A stretch of 64,000 nucleotides of DNA from Trichoplusia ni (lineage: Eukaryota > Arthropoda > Insecta > Lepidoptera > Noctuidae): positions 10,478,001 through 10,542,000 of the forward strand of contig NC_039478.1 of assembly GCF_003590095.1 (NCBI RefSeq), read 5' to 3'. The notes under the pieces are model-generated. The model searched no databases and was not told where the DNA came from. It saw nothing but the letters and a program-made list of their open reading frames with translations. Positions 23,501 to 34,214 of the stretch are shown piece by piece. Within the stretch, counting starts at the first letter, position 1. Every line of letters begins with the position of its first letter. The translations under genes and the position numbers were made by a program.

Positions 23501-25259
23501 GGGTGATGTGAATCTAGAATAAAACAATTTAGAAGTGAACCTGAAATTTAATACTAAATGAATTCGTTTGTCTATCAGGTCAGGTTTGAGAAAATACAAA
23601 GTAAACATAATGCTTTTTAACACAACAACTGACAAAGACAAATATCATTGACCACCGTTATCAAAAGCCCATTTCACTCCATCCAATAGCTAGTTCTTCG
23701 AAATCGAAATAGACAGTATAATCAAACATTGCTTTAAAAAATACCCTGAGAAGTTCAGAAAAATAAGTCAGGACCCAAGGGAATACCTCTTTCTCAGGCA
23801 CCTTTGCCATAAAACGTGCCAAAAGTCATTATTTCTGACGTGAAAAAGGGAATCCGTTATCAGAACCCGTTTCTTGCGATTTCCTTAATACTCTGTTTCA
23901 CTGCTTTAGATGACATTTCGTTATTTGTAAGTCTAGGTAAAATATAAAGCGTTTTTTAATATGCAGTGATTTACTTGTATTCTAATAATTTCTTTTTTTG
24001 TGATCTAGTCCTCTGTGTCCCACTGCTAGGCAAAGACCTACTCCAAAACGTTCCATGATGCTTTGCTTTTACCCTGCGACATGCGAGTAGTCTTTTTAGT
24101 GACCCTGACAGCTATATAAGGGGTCGTGAATTTCTCTTCCATTCTATTCGTTTCACAAAATTTCAAGCCTTATGTACAAGGACACCCACACTGTCTAAAG
24201 AAAACTGGCTACAATTTGCAATATTATTTGAAGGAACACATCCAAACTGGCCAATTGCCTAAACACACAACACATGTTGCGACGATTCTTGGAATCATAT
24301 CTGTCTAGCATACCGTTGAACGTACCACAGGCATCTAGGAGGACACTCGTAATGCAAGTAATTAGCATATTATTGGCTTTCAATGTAGGCTTGCGGTTGC
24401 TGGACAATTAGGGCTCGATGCGACCGCAAAATTCTACGCTCCGAGCTTTTTAAGTGGTGGTATTGAGACCCTGTTGTGGTGGATGAGGCTGCTATTTTGA
24501 AAATTTAGAGGGATTTAAATTAGAGTTAGTATTTTTTCATTTAGCCATTACTGATCAGAATAGGCCATAGTCCTGATAGAGGGAAAATAAGTTTCAGAAA
24601 ACTCGGGCAATCCAGACATGAAAAACTATAAAAGCTTGAAATTCAGATTAAAACAAACAGTTAAATAAAAACTTGAAAACACCTTAAAGGGTAATCAGTC
24701 AAATTGCATAATAAAATCTTTAGGACATTATCATGTTGTTTTGGCAGGTCACATAATAATATCTCGTACCTGTCATTTATTTTTAGAGTATTAATTATTG
24801 ATCTAAATCTCGTAACAAATTATCTAAAAAGTTCAACTGTTCATTCACCCACCCCTGTACTACGTCATTCCAACAACAAAAATAAAAATTCCCCCGTACC
24901 ACAAATCACTATCGAACAACGCAAAACTATCCAATTCGAATTAGTACAATAAAAAAAACGAAAAAGGAACTAGTTAACGTCATACCTAGGCTAGTACAAT
25001 GAGATCTGAACAGCCAATTAACTAGTTCCCACAATCTTGACTCTCGGGACAGTCGGGCACAATTGGAACATGTATCAATTACTCTGAAACACTTCTGTGT
25101 TGACATGTACCAGAGCGTTCACATGTTTTATTTAACCTATTTGATTGGATTTAACTTGGGTTCCACTTTTCATGTCATTATTACTTTTGACCGGTTTTTA
25201 TTCTTTGAAAGTTGTGTACTTTAATTTGATATTAAAAACTAATTACTTCCTATAGCTTA
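23501..25259. other. Unannotated AT-rich DNA
   Basis: A short fragment at 24008-24075 (CCCACTGCTAGGCAAAGACC) matches the repeat better preserved at 55.5 kb. A 13-bp inverted repeat around GGAACTAGTTAA lies at 24966-24978 and 25016-25028. I see no gene. Confidence 0.45.
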
Positions 25260-25462
25260 GGGTCTAAACAGACAGACCGCATTTCAACTGCAATCGAACT
25301 GCAAATTTGCAGTTTGAATGCAGTTGACACGACTGCGATAGAACTGCAAACCAACCAATTGCAATTGGTCCAATTGCAGTCGGCGTGCAGTCGTATGGCG
25401 GTTGCTTTAACGCAAATTTGCAGTGGGTTTGCAGTTGAAATGCGGTCCGTCTGTTTAGACCC
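25260..25462. mobile_element. MITE-like element with about 50-bp terminal inverted repeats
   Basis: It starts GGGTCTAAACAGACAGACCG and ends with the reverse complement (CGGTCCGTCTGTTTAGACCC). Pairing extends inward about 50 bases with a few mismatches, up to CTGCAAATTTGC. The 203-base interior is rich in CTGCAA/TTGCAG words and palindromic. It has no coding capacity. No clean target duplication is visible because the right end runs straight into a 24-T tract. I cannot assign a superfamily. Confidence 0.75.
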
Positions 25463-26440
25463 TTTTTTTTTTTTTTTTTTTTTTTTCGCTGGGAAAAAAT
25501 GCTATTACGCATCCCCTTCCCGCCGGGGGGCGAGAGAGGGGTATGTGGGACTCCCCGGTAAACGACGTTCCCGGTATACCCACTAAAAAGACCCAGCGGC
25601 ACTCCGACCTCGCCTGAGTGGAGGGGGCCTGGGAGTCCATGTCGTCCAGTCCCCCACCGGCGACTGCCTGCCTTGCGGCAAGCCCCTCAAGCTCCCCCCC
25701 AGAGGGGAGGGTGCTTTATAATGGCCGGAGCATGGGGGGTGATAGTTGTGATGCAGGCGGTGGCGCCCCCGCGCCTGTCGCCCGCTGATCACCCCCTGGG
25801 GCAGATGAGGACGGGCGCTGTGCTCGCCGTCTTCCGCCCGTTCTTCGTCTGCGGAACGGCGCCGCGAGAGGGTCGTCCTCCCGCATGCGCTCCGCTGCCT
25901 CCTTTTGTGACATGACGACCTCACAGAAGGAGGCTACCGCTTCCCATGCCTCCGCACTCCCCAGCATGGCAGCAATCACGCTGGGGAGTGAGAGGTCGTC
26001 TCCGACCGCTGCCATCAGGGTGCGGCGGGGTGCGTCCCACGATGGACACTCCTCCAAGGTGTGCTCGGCCGTGTCCACCGCGGCTTCGCAGTGGTGGCAC
26101 TGCGGAGTCTCCTCCCTCCCAATCCGGTGCAGGTAAGATCCGAAACAACCATGCCCGGACAGCACCTGCACCAGACGCAGGGAGAGGCAACCATGTCGCC
26201 GATCGAGCCAATCCTTGAGGACGGGCCCGATGGCGTCTAGCGTCCGGCGGCCGAACGTTGCAGAGGCGAGATCATCGGCCCAGTGCTGAGTTATTGCCTC
26301 CCTCGCCTCCTCACGCACTTCCTCGCGTTCTATCGGATCGGGGCGCTGGTTGAGCGCCCTCTGCCCCGCCGTCCAGTCGTACACCCTAGCGAGCACCCAA
26401 GCCTCGAGCTCCCAAGGAGGGGTTCCCCAAACAACTAATT
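25463..26440 (-). mobile_element. R1-clade LINE, 5'-truncated 3' portion
   Basis: On the minus strand it consists of the end of ORF2, a GC-rich 3' UTR and a poly(A) tail (24 T at 25463-25486 on the plus strand). It is far more GC-rich than its surroundings, and composition returns to AT-rich at about 26441, marking the 5' truncation. I see no target duplication. Confidence 0.75.
25716..26396 (-). pseudogene. C-terminus of an R1-clade LINE ORF2 (5'-truncated)
   Basis: The 226-residue frame begins on GTG, and homologous coding continues upstream to about 26437 (V-V-W-G-T-P-P-W-E-L-E-A), so this is not a true start. Residues 76-100 (L-V-Q-V-L-S-G-H-G-C-F-G-S-Y-L) and a C-terminal zinc knuckle C100-x2-C103-x8-H112-x4-C117 are characteristic of the region after the reverse transcriptase in R1-clade elements such as R1, TRAS, SART and Waldo. 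The tail is rich in arginine, proline and glycine. The endonuclease and RT domains are absent. The remaining frame has no stop until TAA at 25716-25718, suggesting it is not very old. Confidence 0.75.
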
Positions 26441-26768
26441 GGACGCAAAGAACAAAATTACAATTATAACAAAGGTCGAAAATGAAAATCGCTTTTCGAA
26501 TTAATTAATTGAATTATTTCCCATCACAATGCAATAACTTTTGGGGTTCAATTAATGCGTTTCAGAACAAGCCGGGATCGATCAAAAGTAGCACGAGAGT
26601 ATTGAAATATTTAAATTAATTTTCCGATTTCAATTAATGTTGAAAGGTAGTATTTTTTATTGATTTTTAAGCATATAGCATCACTCTTATGTCTTTTACT
26701 GCTCTTGAGGTATTTTTTTATGTAAGTTTTTTATCAAACGGTTAGATTTTTTTTTTTTCATTTATATA
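26441..26768. other. Unannotated AT-rich DNA
   Basis: Flank of the LINE. I see nothing in it. Confidence 0.5.
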
Positions 26769-26950
26769 TCCATACTTATATTAGGAAGCTGAAGAGTTTG
26801 TTTGTTTGAACGCGCTAATTTCAGGAACTAAAGGTTACTAATGGACTAATAGGAGCGAAGATATAATGGAAATGTGGAAAAAACCAGGGCAAGAATAAAT
26901 CATAACTTATATCTTCTAACCACGCGGACGAAGTCGCGGGCAACAGCTAG
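26769..26950 (+). mobile_element. Helitron-like non-autonomous element, copy 2 (internally deleted)
   Basis: The start TCCATACTTATATTAGGAAG is degenerate. GCTGAAGAGTTTGTTTG and GACTAATAGGAGCGAAGATA match the family, and the end CGGGCAACAGCTAG is followed by T. About 80 bases present in copy 1 (from CTGGTCCAAATTG to the C-G-C-T-G-C-G region) are missing. Confidence 0.7.
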
Positions 26951-27480
26951 TAAATAAATAAGTAGAAAGCCTTTACTTTTTAACATAATATATATCATTT
27001 TTTTTTGAATTTATTATAACTAGCATAAACAAGCATGAAAATACAGCCAAACAAAAATATTCAAATGTTAAGAGTGATAAACGGTAAACAAAGGGAATAC
27101 ACATTACCTGGTCAAAAAGCAGACAGTCAGCAGTTTTACAACTGTTGCAGTTACCGGTAAATTTTAACGTTTAAAGTTTAATTGCTATTGTGAACATTTC
27201 AATCCTTTTGTGCTGTGTTGGAGTGCTATGCATGTTATTTACAATCCAATGCAGTTTGGACACTTTAGTTTTTGGTCTAACTTTTTCAGTGCTTTCATTT
27301 ATACAATTTTATAGCAGAAATGTTAAGTGTTTCCTAATCTAATTGTTATACCGGCGTGTATTTTGACTATTGGACGGGTATTAATGATTATATTATTTTG
27401 TGAGATTAATGATGATTCATGGCCAAGTCTAAGTCTCGAGTTAATTTAAAGAATATTTTGACACACTGATACCTCCAGAT
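26951..27480. other. Unannotated AT-rich DNA
   Basis: I see no gene or repeat. Confidence 0.5.
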
Positions 27481-28051
27481 CAATGTCATATAAACATCAT
27501 TCATCATTAGCCTAGCCTTTTCCCAACTATGGATAGGCTAGTTTTATGTGTGCGACGTGTGTGGGTTCTACGCAAGTGTATTAAAAGAGTTTGAGTGACC
27601 CGCACATGCTTGTTCTAATTTGGGGAGTCTTATTCATGTGCATTGGAATGTTCGTGAAACCAATCATCATTGGCCTAGCCTTTTCCCAACTATGTTGGGG
27701 TCGGCTACCAGTCCAACCGGTCTCAGCTAAGTACCAGTGTTTTACAAGGAGCGACTGCCTATCTTACCTCCTTAACCCAGTTACCTGGGCAACACGATAC
27801 CCCGTGGTTAGACTGGCTGTCAGACTTTTTCAAGCTTCTGACTACCTGTAACGACTGTCAAAGATGTAGGAATAACAGCCGGGATCCATAATTTGACGTG
27901 CCTTCCGAAACACGAAAGAACTCGTTATGACAAAGATGGTCACCCATCTACGGACCAACGGCGTCAAGCATAGCTTAACCTGTGATCGAATCACTTATGC
28001 GGTTATAGCTTAGCCACGAGCTCCTGTCAGCCCAGCCAATGTCATATAAAC
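27481..28051 (-). mobile_element. 5S-type SINE with duplicated 3' tail and 15-bp target duplication
   Basis: CAATGTCATATAAAC occurs at 27481-27495 and exactly again at 28037-28051, bracketing a 541-base minus-strand insert. Reading the minus strand from 28036: a 5S rRNA-like head (TGATTCGATCACAGGTTAAG, GTAGATGGGTGACCATC), the body, and a tail GTTGGGAAAAGGCTAGGCC at about 27670-27692. About 125 bases of unrelated sequence follow, then a second tail copy GTTGGGAAAAGGCTAGGCTA at about 27510-27530, ending next to the target repeat. The exact flanking duplication indicates that both tails and the intervening sequence arrived in one integration. Confidence 0.75.
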
Positions 28052-28118
28052 GTATCAAAAATATTTGGCTTTGAAAGAGCTTCGGCTACAATATTTGTTC
28101 CTCAGTCATAAGAAGAAA

Positions 28119-28330
28119 CCGTGGTCGAGTGGCGCACGCACCGCTTTCAAGGTGTCGCAAGCTCTGAGGTCCCGGGTTCGATCCCCGGTCGGGTCAATGT
28201 AAAAACTCACATTTCTACATTGTCTCGGGTCTGGGTGTTTGTGGTACCTTCGTTGTATCTGAATTCCATAACACAAGTGCTTTAGCAACTTACTTTGGGT
28301 TCAGAACAATGTATGTGATGTCCGCATTTA
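28119..28330 (+). mobile_element. tRNA-headed SINE (family A), copy 1
   Basis: The tRNA-like head carries an A-box-like TGGTCGAGTGGC and a B-box GGTTCGATCCC. The body TCACATTTCTACATTGTCTC, GGGTCTGGGTGTTTGTGG and TTCAGAACAATGTATGTGATG follows. A near-identical copy lies at 42207. ATAAGAA occurs on both sides (28109 and about 28351), a possible short target duplication. Confidence 0.8.
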
Positions 28331-29292
28331 TTATATTATATTAATTATATTTTATGTTGTTATAAGAAAAAAGAAAAAATAATGGCTGAACTTCGCTACA
28401 ATTTAAATCTTCAGATCTCTCTTATGTCGTCGTTGAAGTCAACAATCATATTATATAGCGTAATTCATATAATTAAAATAATTTGGAACTTGGCTGAACA
28501 TATCTCGCCTTTACACGAATAGCTTTAGCGAGTTTAATACTTACCAGACAGTGTATGGAATTTTAAGGTTAAGCACAAAAAAACCCTACATTTCTGTATT
28601 TGCTAATGGCCGTAATATGTTAATGATACCTCAAAAACAGTTCGCAGCCGTTACGGGCTAAGTTAGCGTCACGTACACAGCTTTCAATATTCATATGGTT
28701 TAATATCGGTTTTCCTAGTCAGCTTGTTAGGTCCTTAATAATACTTGAGGAAATTTTGCTAAGTATAAATAGTGGAATTTTTCTTAGTGGAAAAGAAATT
28801 TGTTTTAAGTAGGTAATTCTTGTCGAAATTAATTTTGAGATATTTTTTTGAACCCTTAAATAAAACACCGTCATTATGAAAATAAAATTTTTGTGAGAAT
28901 TACAACAAAATAATATCTTTTAGTATTCGTACAACTTGCAAGAACTTTAAATTGATATTATATTCTAGTTAATTTCTAATCAGACATATTTAAAGGGACT
29001 TTCAATTACAACATAGAATAAAACAATATTCAAAACTGACCATTCAAAAAACTAATAAAATACCCAGGATTCAACTCCTATTATACCCATTCAAACAAAA
29101 CCTCTCATTACACAACTAAACGCAACGCAGTACCATACCGCAAAATTTAATTAAGTCCGATTAATCAAATAAAATACGATACGACATACCGCACGCCACA
29201 CACCACAACACTCGAGTAGAAAATATTGTAACAGAGCATAATTACAAATGTACCCACACGAAATATGCAAACTCTTTTGTGAAAATCTATAC
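28331..29292. other. Unannotated AT-rich DNA
   Basis: I see no gene or repeat. Confidence 0.5.
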
Positions 29293-29541
29293 GCTATACT
29301 AATATATAAAGCTGATGAGCTTGTTTGTTTGTAGGCGCTAATCTCAGGAATCACAGGTTCAAATTGAAAAATTCTATTTGTGTTGAATAGAACGTTAATC
29401 GAGAAAGGTTTTAGGCCTTATACCATCACGCTGCGACTAATAGGAGCGAAGATACAATGGAAAATGTGGAAAAAACAGGGCAGGTATAAATCATAACTTA
29501 TATCTTCTAACCACGCGGACGAAGTCGCGGGCAACAGCTAG
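29293..29541 (+). mobile_element. Helitron-like non-autonomous element, copy 3
   Basis: CTATACTAATATATAAAGCT at the start (the leading T is replaced by G), the family body, and the end GGGCAACAGCTAG followed by T. Confidence 0.75.
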
Positions 29542-29665
29542 TACTAAATATGTATTGGAAAACGACTGGTCATAATGTTGGCAGTGCTGGACAAAGTTGT
29601 GTGCATTGAGAGGTTTTGTGTTAAGTTGTCAACATGCTTTTTAATAATGCAAAATTAAGCTTTTC

Positions 29666-30062
29666 TATTAATATGAATCAGTTACGAAGAGCTCGTGGCT
29701 AAGCTATAACCGCATAAGTGATTCGATCACAGGTTAAGCTATGCTCGACGCGGTTGGTCCGTAGATGGGTGACCATCTTTGTTATAACGAGTTCCTCCGT
29801 GTTTCGGAAGGCACGTTAAATTGTCGGTCTCGGCTGTTATTCCTACATCTTTGACCGTCATTACAGGTAGTCAGAAGCTTGAAAAAGTCTGACAGCCACT
29901 CTAACCAAGGGGTATCGTGTTGCCCAGGTAACTGGGTTAAGGAGGTCAGATAGGCAGTCGCTCCTTGTAAAACACTGGTACTCAGCTGAAACCGGTTAGA
30001 CTGGTAGCCGACCCCAACATAGTTGGGAAAAGACTAGGCCAATGATATTAATTTGAATCAGT
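29666..30062 (+). mobile_element. 5S-type SINE, full-length copy
   Basis: The element (29683-30045) has a head at 29721-29777 that resembles the 5S rRNA internal promoter: GATCACAGGTTAAGC and GATGGGTGACC correspond to 5S GATCACCGAAGTTAAGC and GATGGGTGACC. Body and tail follow, ending AAGACTAGGCCAATGA. The flanks at 29666-29682 and 30046-30062 are 17-base repeats with one mismatch, a target duplication. It is the 5S-headed (SINE3) type known from insects and fish. The right duplication runs directly into the Helitron-like copy at 30059. Confidence 0.8.
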
Positions 30063-30236
30063 ACTAATTTATAAGTGTGAATGTAAGTTTGTTGCGCTTT
30101 CCCTCGTAAAATACTTAACCGATTGACATGAAACTTTGCATAGATGTTCTTGAAGAGTTTTAGACAACTGAAAAAAAAACCAATAATATATTTTACAGCG
30201 ATATACCACACGGGCGGAGCCGCGTGCTACCGCTAT
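30059..30236 (+). repeat. Helitron-like element of a second subfamily, diverged
   Basis: CAGTACTAATTTATAAGTGT starts it, and a GC-rich end GGGCGGAGCCGCGTGCTACC closes it near 30230. The closing block resembles the G-rich hairpin before CTAG in the other copies, but the CTAG itself is lost. Confidence 0.5.
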
Positions 30237-32199
30237 TAGAGAATATAAGGAAGAGACGGAGAATATGCGTCTTATGTGATTTAACTCACCATAACTTAAG
30301 TGGAAACAAAATCCTATAAGTAATGCTCTGCCTGTCCGTCTGTCATATGAAACGTGATAGGAACGCAAATGAAAAATTCTAAGATAATCTTTTGTTATGC
30401 CTCCATAAAATAAATAACGCAAATAAAGATCGAGGTTAAGCAGTCTTCGTTAGGATCAAAAATTTGATGGGTGACCATTGTTTAGTTACAAATTATTTGC
30501 AACCAAACAATTGGCACTGGCAATTGGCACTTGAAGTATTATGCTAAAATTCTATCAATGTAGTTAACAGAACCTCGTTATGGGAACCTAGTTAAGACGT
30601 CTTATACAACTAAACCTATATGTTTACTTAAAACGTCTTTACATAAGATTAATTGTAAGCGTGTTAATGTATAAGATTTGTTTTCACTTTTAGAGGGAAA
30701 ACCATTCACATAACCACAAGGTTTAGGAATGTGAAAAAATATATATTCGTGGTCAAAAAAGGCGATTGCAATTTTAGAACCAAAATGTAGAGATCCATTT
30801 AACATATAGGTAATATAAAACTTCGTACTGTCGACGGTACATAGTCGTGGTTACGGCGCAAAGCAACGACAAAGTATTTTGCGAGTGCAATTCTAAAAGT
30901 ATGCGTTTCTAGTTTCTATTCTGTATTTGTTTCTGGGTTGTAAGAATTATTTTTGAGTGTCATTTTTAACAATCCTCTTCAAAAAGAAGGAAGTTCTTAA
31001 TTCGTATGTATTAAGCCTTCTATTCTTGGGCCATATGAATCGATTTTGATCGAAAAAATCCTTTTTTTTGCTCTTAACATGAAATGTACAGCTGATATTA
31101 TAATATGAAATTGGCCGGGATTGCCTAGATCCTTGAAAATTACAAAATACCGTAACTTAGATCGATGATCTTTTACATTGAAATAATAAAAAGTGTCACC
31201 GATGAAAGAAGACTCGACTCCAAGACGGAAAACTCCAACCGTGAATATTTTATTGGGACTCTGTTCCACTGTCGCGAACAATTTTCAGGATTTCAGATTT
31301 AGTTCAGAACTGACTATTAAAAGACATCTACTGTCCTTCTTGTCAACGCAATAAGATATTGCTACTCGATTTATATTTAGTTTTCCTTTTTTTGCTTGCA
31401 TTTTCATAGCTTCGAGAGCTAAGATATTTTTTACCTAATCCACTGGTTAGAAAAAGTTTGTCATAAAAAAACATAAATGATTATTTTCGATGTTAAAAAA
31501 TAATAATAAAAATATATTTCTTTATACTTTATCTTTGAATGTTGCATAAAGTACCTACTACCTACTGATTACATAATTACTTAGAGAACTCTTACTAAAC
31601 GACCTTAAAACTTGACTTTAACTGGAAATGCACCTGATCCCGTAACTGCAAGTTAAGTTCCGAAAGCTTAACAAGAAGTTAAGTAAACGTGTATAGAACT
31701 GTACTTCCACGAAACGGTGGTCAAAGAGGGCAAAGCAAACAGTAAAAGGGGGCCAAAGATAATTCTGTGCAACAACTTCCAGCAAAAACTTGGAATTCTG
31801 GCCTTTTGGCCATTTCAAAGGACGACAATTTATAATTCTACGTCTTTTCAATTTTTTTCTTTTATTCTGCAAACGTAAATTACTCAAATAACAGTGAACT
31901 TACGCGTGACATCACTTCTATGTATAAATGGTTAGTCGTTACGTCACCAACTGCCGAAACTTTAAAACGGTTTATCTTCGTCAAGTTTCATTGTCCAGGT
32001 GAAGGTACCAGGTAGCTATCTGACTGAATAAATCAGTATTTTTTCTTGTTTCTTTTCTTTCAATGATTCCCTTTTGTAAAGAGATTGGTTTAATGTGCAA
32101 GGTTTTAAAATGAAGGTATTTACAGAAGTAATGACCTAGACTCAGTTTCAACAAAGTAGGGTACAAATAACATCTATAATTACATTTGATACTTAATAG
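30237..32199. other. Unannotated AT-rich DNA
   Basis: A faint minus-strand remnant of the GTGCGAGTCGG repeat lies near 30325-30365 (GCCTGTCCGTCTGTC). No gene is visible. Short minus-strand frames at 30997-31281 and 31618-31887 have no recognisable domain. Confidence 0.45.
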
Positions 32200-32204
32200 G
32201 CGAC

Positions 32205-32355
32205 CGGTAAAAGTCACCACGCCATATCCACTGCGCACGACGTGTTGCGGGGTGGATCCCAGCATTTGAGAAGCATATGTGTGATCCACAGTTGCTTATT
32301 TTTAGGTCGTGTCTTGTGCATGTGATTTGAACCTGATTTATGCCTGAACATCTTA
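32205..32355 (+). mobile_element. tRNA-headed SINE (family B), degenerate copy
   Basis: AAGTCACCACGCCATATCCA, TGTGTGATCCACAGTTG and TGTGCATGTGATTTGAACC align with the family seen at 33.6 and 38.1 kb. The B-box is corrupted (GGGGTGGATCCC). Confidence 0.55.
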
Positions 32356-32929
32356 CGACATAAGAATTTCTTCGTCCATGAGCGTTTAAGTAAAATTTGA
32401 CACCTAATCTTCCGTCAAAAATATTTATAATGAGTTTAGTCAATAATTCGTTTTGATTTGGAAATATTCACTTTTATCACTTCACCAAAGATCATAACTA
32501 CCTATTTACCAAAACAGTCCGTAATAAAATTCACACAAACTCTTCAATTTGACCTTCATTCGCGTTGAATATTTATTCACCTCAAAACATCCAATTTATT
32601 ATCTTGGCAAGTTTATCGCGTTTTCCGGCGTACATTATTAATTGGCCGTACCAATCATTTCCAGAGGTCTGGCTAAGTTATCTCCCTAACTTATTTTAGT
32701 ATTAAAAAAATCCTCTTTTAAGTGTAAAATATGAGTTATATTTATTATACCACTCTTTAGATTCTGAACTAAATCCTTTCAAAAACGGAAGGTTATGTAT
32801 AATAGCTCTAAAATTGACTCAAAATTCGCGAAGTCAGTGCATTCCTTGGAATCGAACTGAGATCCTTTTACTTGGCAGTCCTGCGGTCTTAGCACTAGGT
32901 AAGGTTATTTCAGATACATTTACTGTTAA

Positions 32930-33196
32930 ATGTACCACTGCTAGGCAAAAGCCTATTTCATTCATTATGGAATCTTTGAGCATTAATCACCACGCTATTA
33001 TTTAAAGAACAGTGATTTCAAATTATACTATTTGTATTCCAGGTTTCCTAACATCGTTTTCCCTCCCACTTGTCGAATAACTGAGAAACTACCAATTTCT
33101 CTTAAAAGTCACATTTGTTCCTCATCTGCGTTAGGATCGAACCTCAACATTATGCATACAAATCCATGTAGAAAACCGCAAAGCCACCACGACAAA
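32930..33196 (+). repeat. Diverged copy of the CTGCTGGGCA dispersed repeat
   Basis: ACCACTGCTAGGCAAAAGCC, TTGAGCATTAATCACCACGC and ATGCATACAAATCCATGTAG then CACCACGAC mark its start, middle and end. The same order is seen at 41393 and 55490. Confidence 0.5.
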
Positions 33197-33538
33197 TGAC
33201 ATATTTTAAATGCGAGATACCACAATATCACTACGCTTACAGCTTGCCGGCAAAAATCTCATTTAAAGACTACCAAAGAATGATAGTACAAACGCAGTTG
33301 CTAAGTTACAGGATTAATCTTGCCAAGGTTTTTGTTAAGGTCAAGAGAGAAAGTTTTTTGCCTCAACGAAGGGTTTTTACGGAAGGCTGTAAAAATGTAA
33401 GGGCTAACAGCTGGCGAGCCGAGTTGTGCCGTTTCTTGTAAGATAGTGCGGTTGTCAAAATTTGTGGTGGTAAAAAAGAATGTTTTTGGCTGTGGAAATG
33501 ATTTGTGCAGAATAATTTATTATCTGTTTTGATTTTCT
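33197..33538. other. Unannotated DNA
   Basis: An 81-residue open frame (33196-33441) has no recognisable domain. I see nothing else. Confidence 0.4.
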
Positions 33539-33752
33539 GTTTTTTTTTTTAAACACGACTCCCGCACTAAGAAATTTAATCATTGTGTCGCAGGGGCTTT
33601 CACAAACATACAAATTACATGCACAATGACACCCAGACTCAGAACAAGCATTCGTGGATCACACAAATCGGGGATTCGGGGATCGAATCCGCGACATGAC
33701 GCGTGCAGTGGGTTTGCCTTGGTCAAATCAACCACTCGGCTATCCGTGTAGT
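33539..33752 (-). mobile_element. tRNA-headed SINE (family B), best copy
   Basis: On the minus strand: head ACACGGATAGCCGAGTGGTT, B-box GGATTCGATCCCCG, body TGTGATCCACGAATGCTTGT and CTGAGTCTGGGTGTCATTG, ending in a poly(A) shown as 13 T at 33539-33551 on the plus strand. Confidence 0.8.
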
Positions 33753-34214
33753 TTTCAATGAGTTATGTCTTATTCGTATATATTATTAGACTCGATTGAT
33801 CGAATTGTACGCACAATAAATACTGACGAAACGTGTCTATAAACAAATCCCTCCCTAAACATATCCAGTGCAAAAGCAGCTTTATCGTTCATTCAACGAC
33901 AATTTATCTTTTCTAAAAAAAAACGACGTTTATCCAAGAAATTACGAAGACAAACATCACGATCTCCCCAAGTTACATCTTGAATAATAAATCGTCTTAA
34001 AAAAACAAGTCTTTTCTACTTCATCATAATTAGTGAGTTAATTCACTCGAAGTTTTCCCTCTCAGTAGCAAGTTTTAAGTTTAGGACTATTGTAACAAAA
34101 CTTTAATACTAGCTCATTAAACTATAAGTTCTATAAGGATGCTCTTAGTTACCGACTGGTTTATTTTAAAACTTAATTTAAGACAGCTTGAAAGTGTAAG
34201 GAATGATTAAATGA
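33753..34214. other. Unannotated AT-rich DNA
   Basis: I see no gene or repeat. Confidence 0.5.

Noticed and set aside
25264..25602. Open frames across the 25.3-kb inverted-repeat element on both strands
   Set aside because: They run through the inverted-repeat element and the poly(T) tract and have poly-lysine or poly-phenylalanine runs from it.
25237..26440. AACTAATT at 25237-25244 and 26433-26440 as a target duplication around the TIR element and LINE
   Set aside because: The left copy is not adjacent to the poly(A) tail or to the TIR element, and eight AT-rich bases can match by chance.
28119..28200. Possible tRNA gene with A and B boxes
   Set aside because: It is followed by a SINE body and recurs almost identically at 42207; the ends do not form an acceptor stem.
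29721..29777. Possible 5S rRNA gene
   Set aside because: Only the internal-promoter portion matches 5S rRNA. The rest is SINE body, and the same unit recurs at 27.5 and 35.4 kb.
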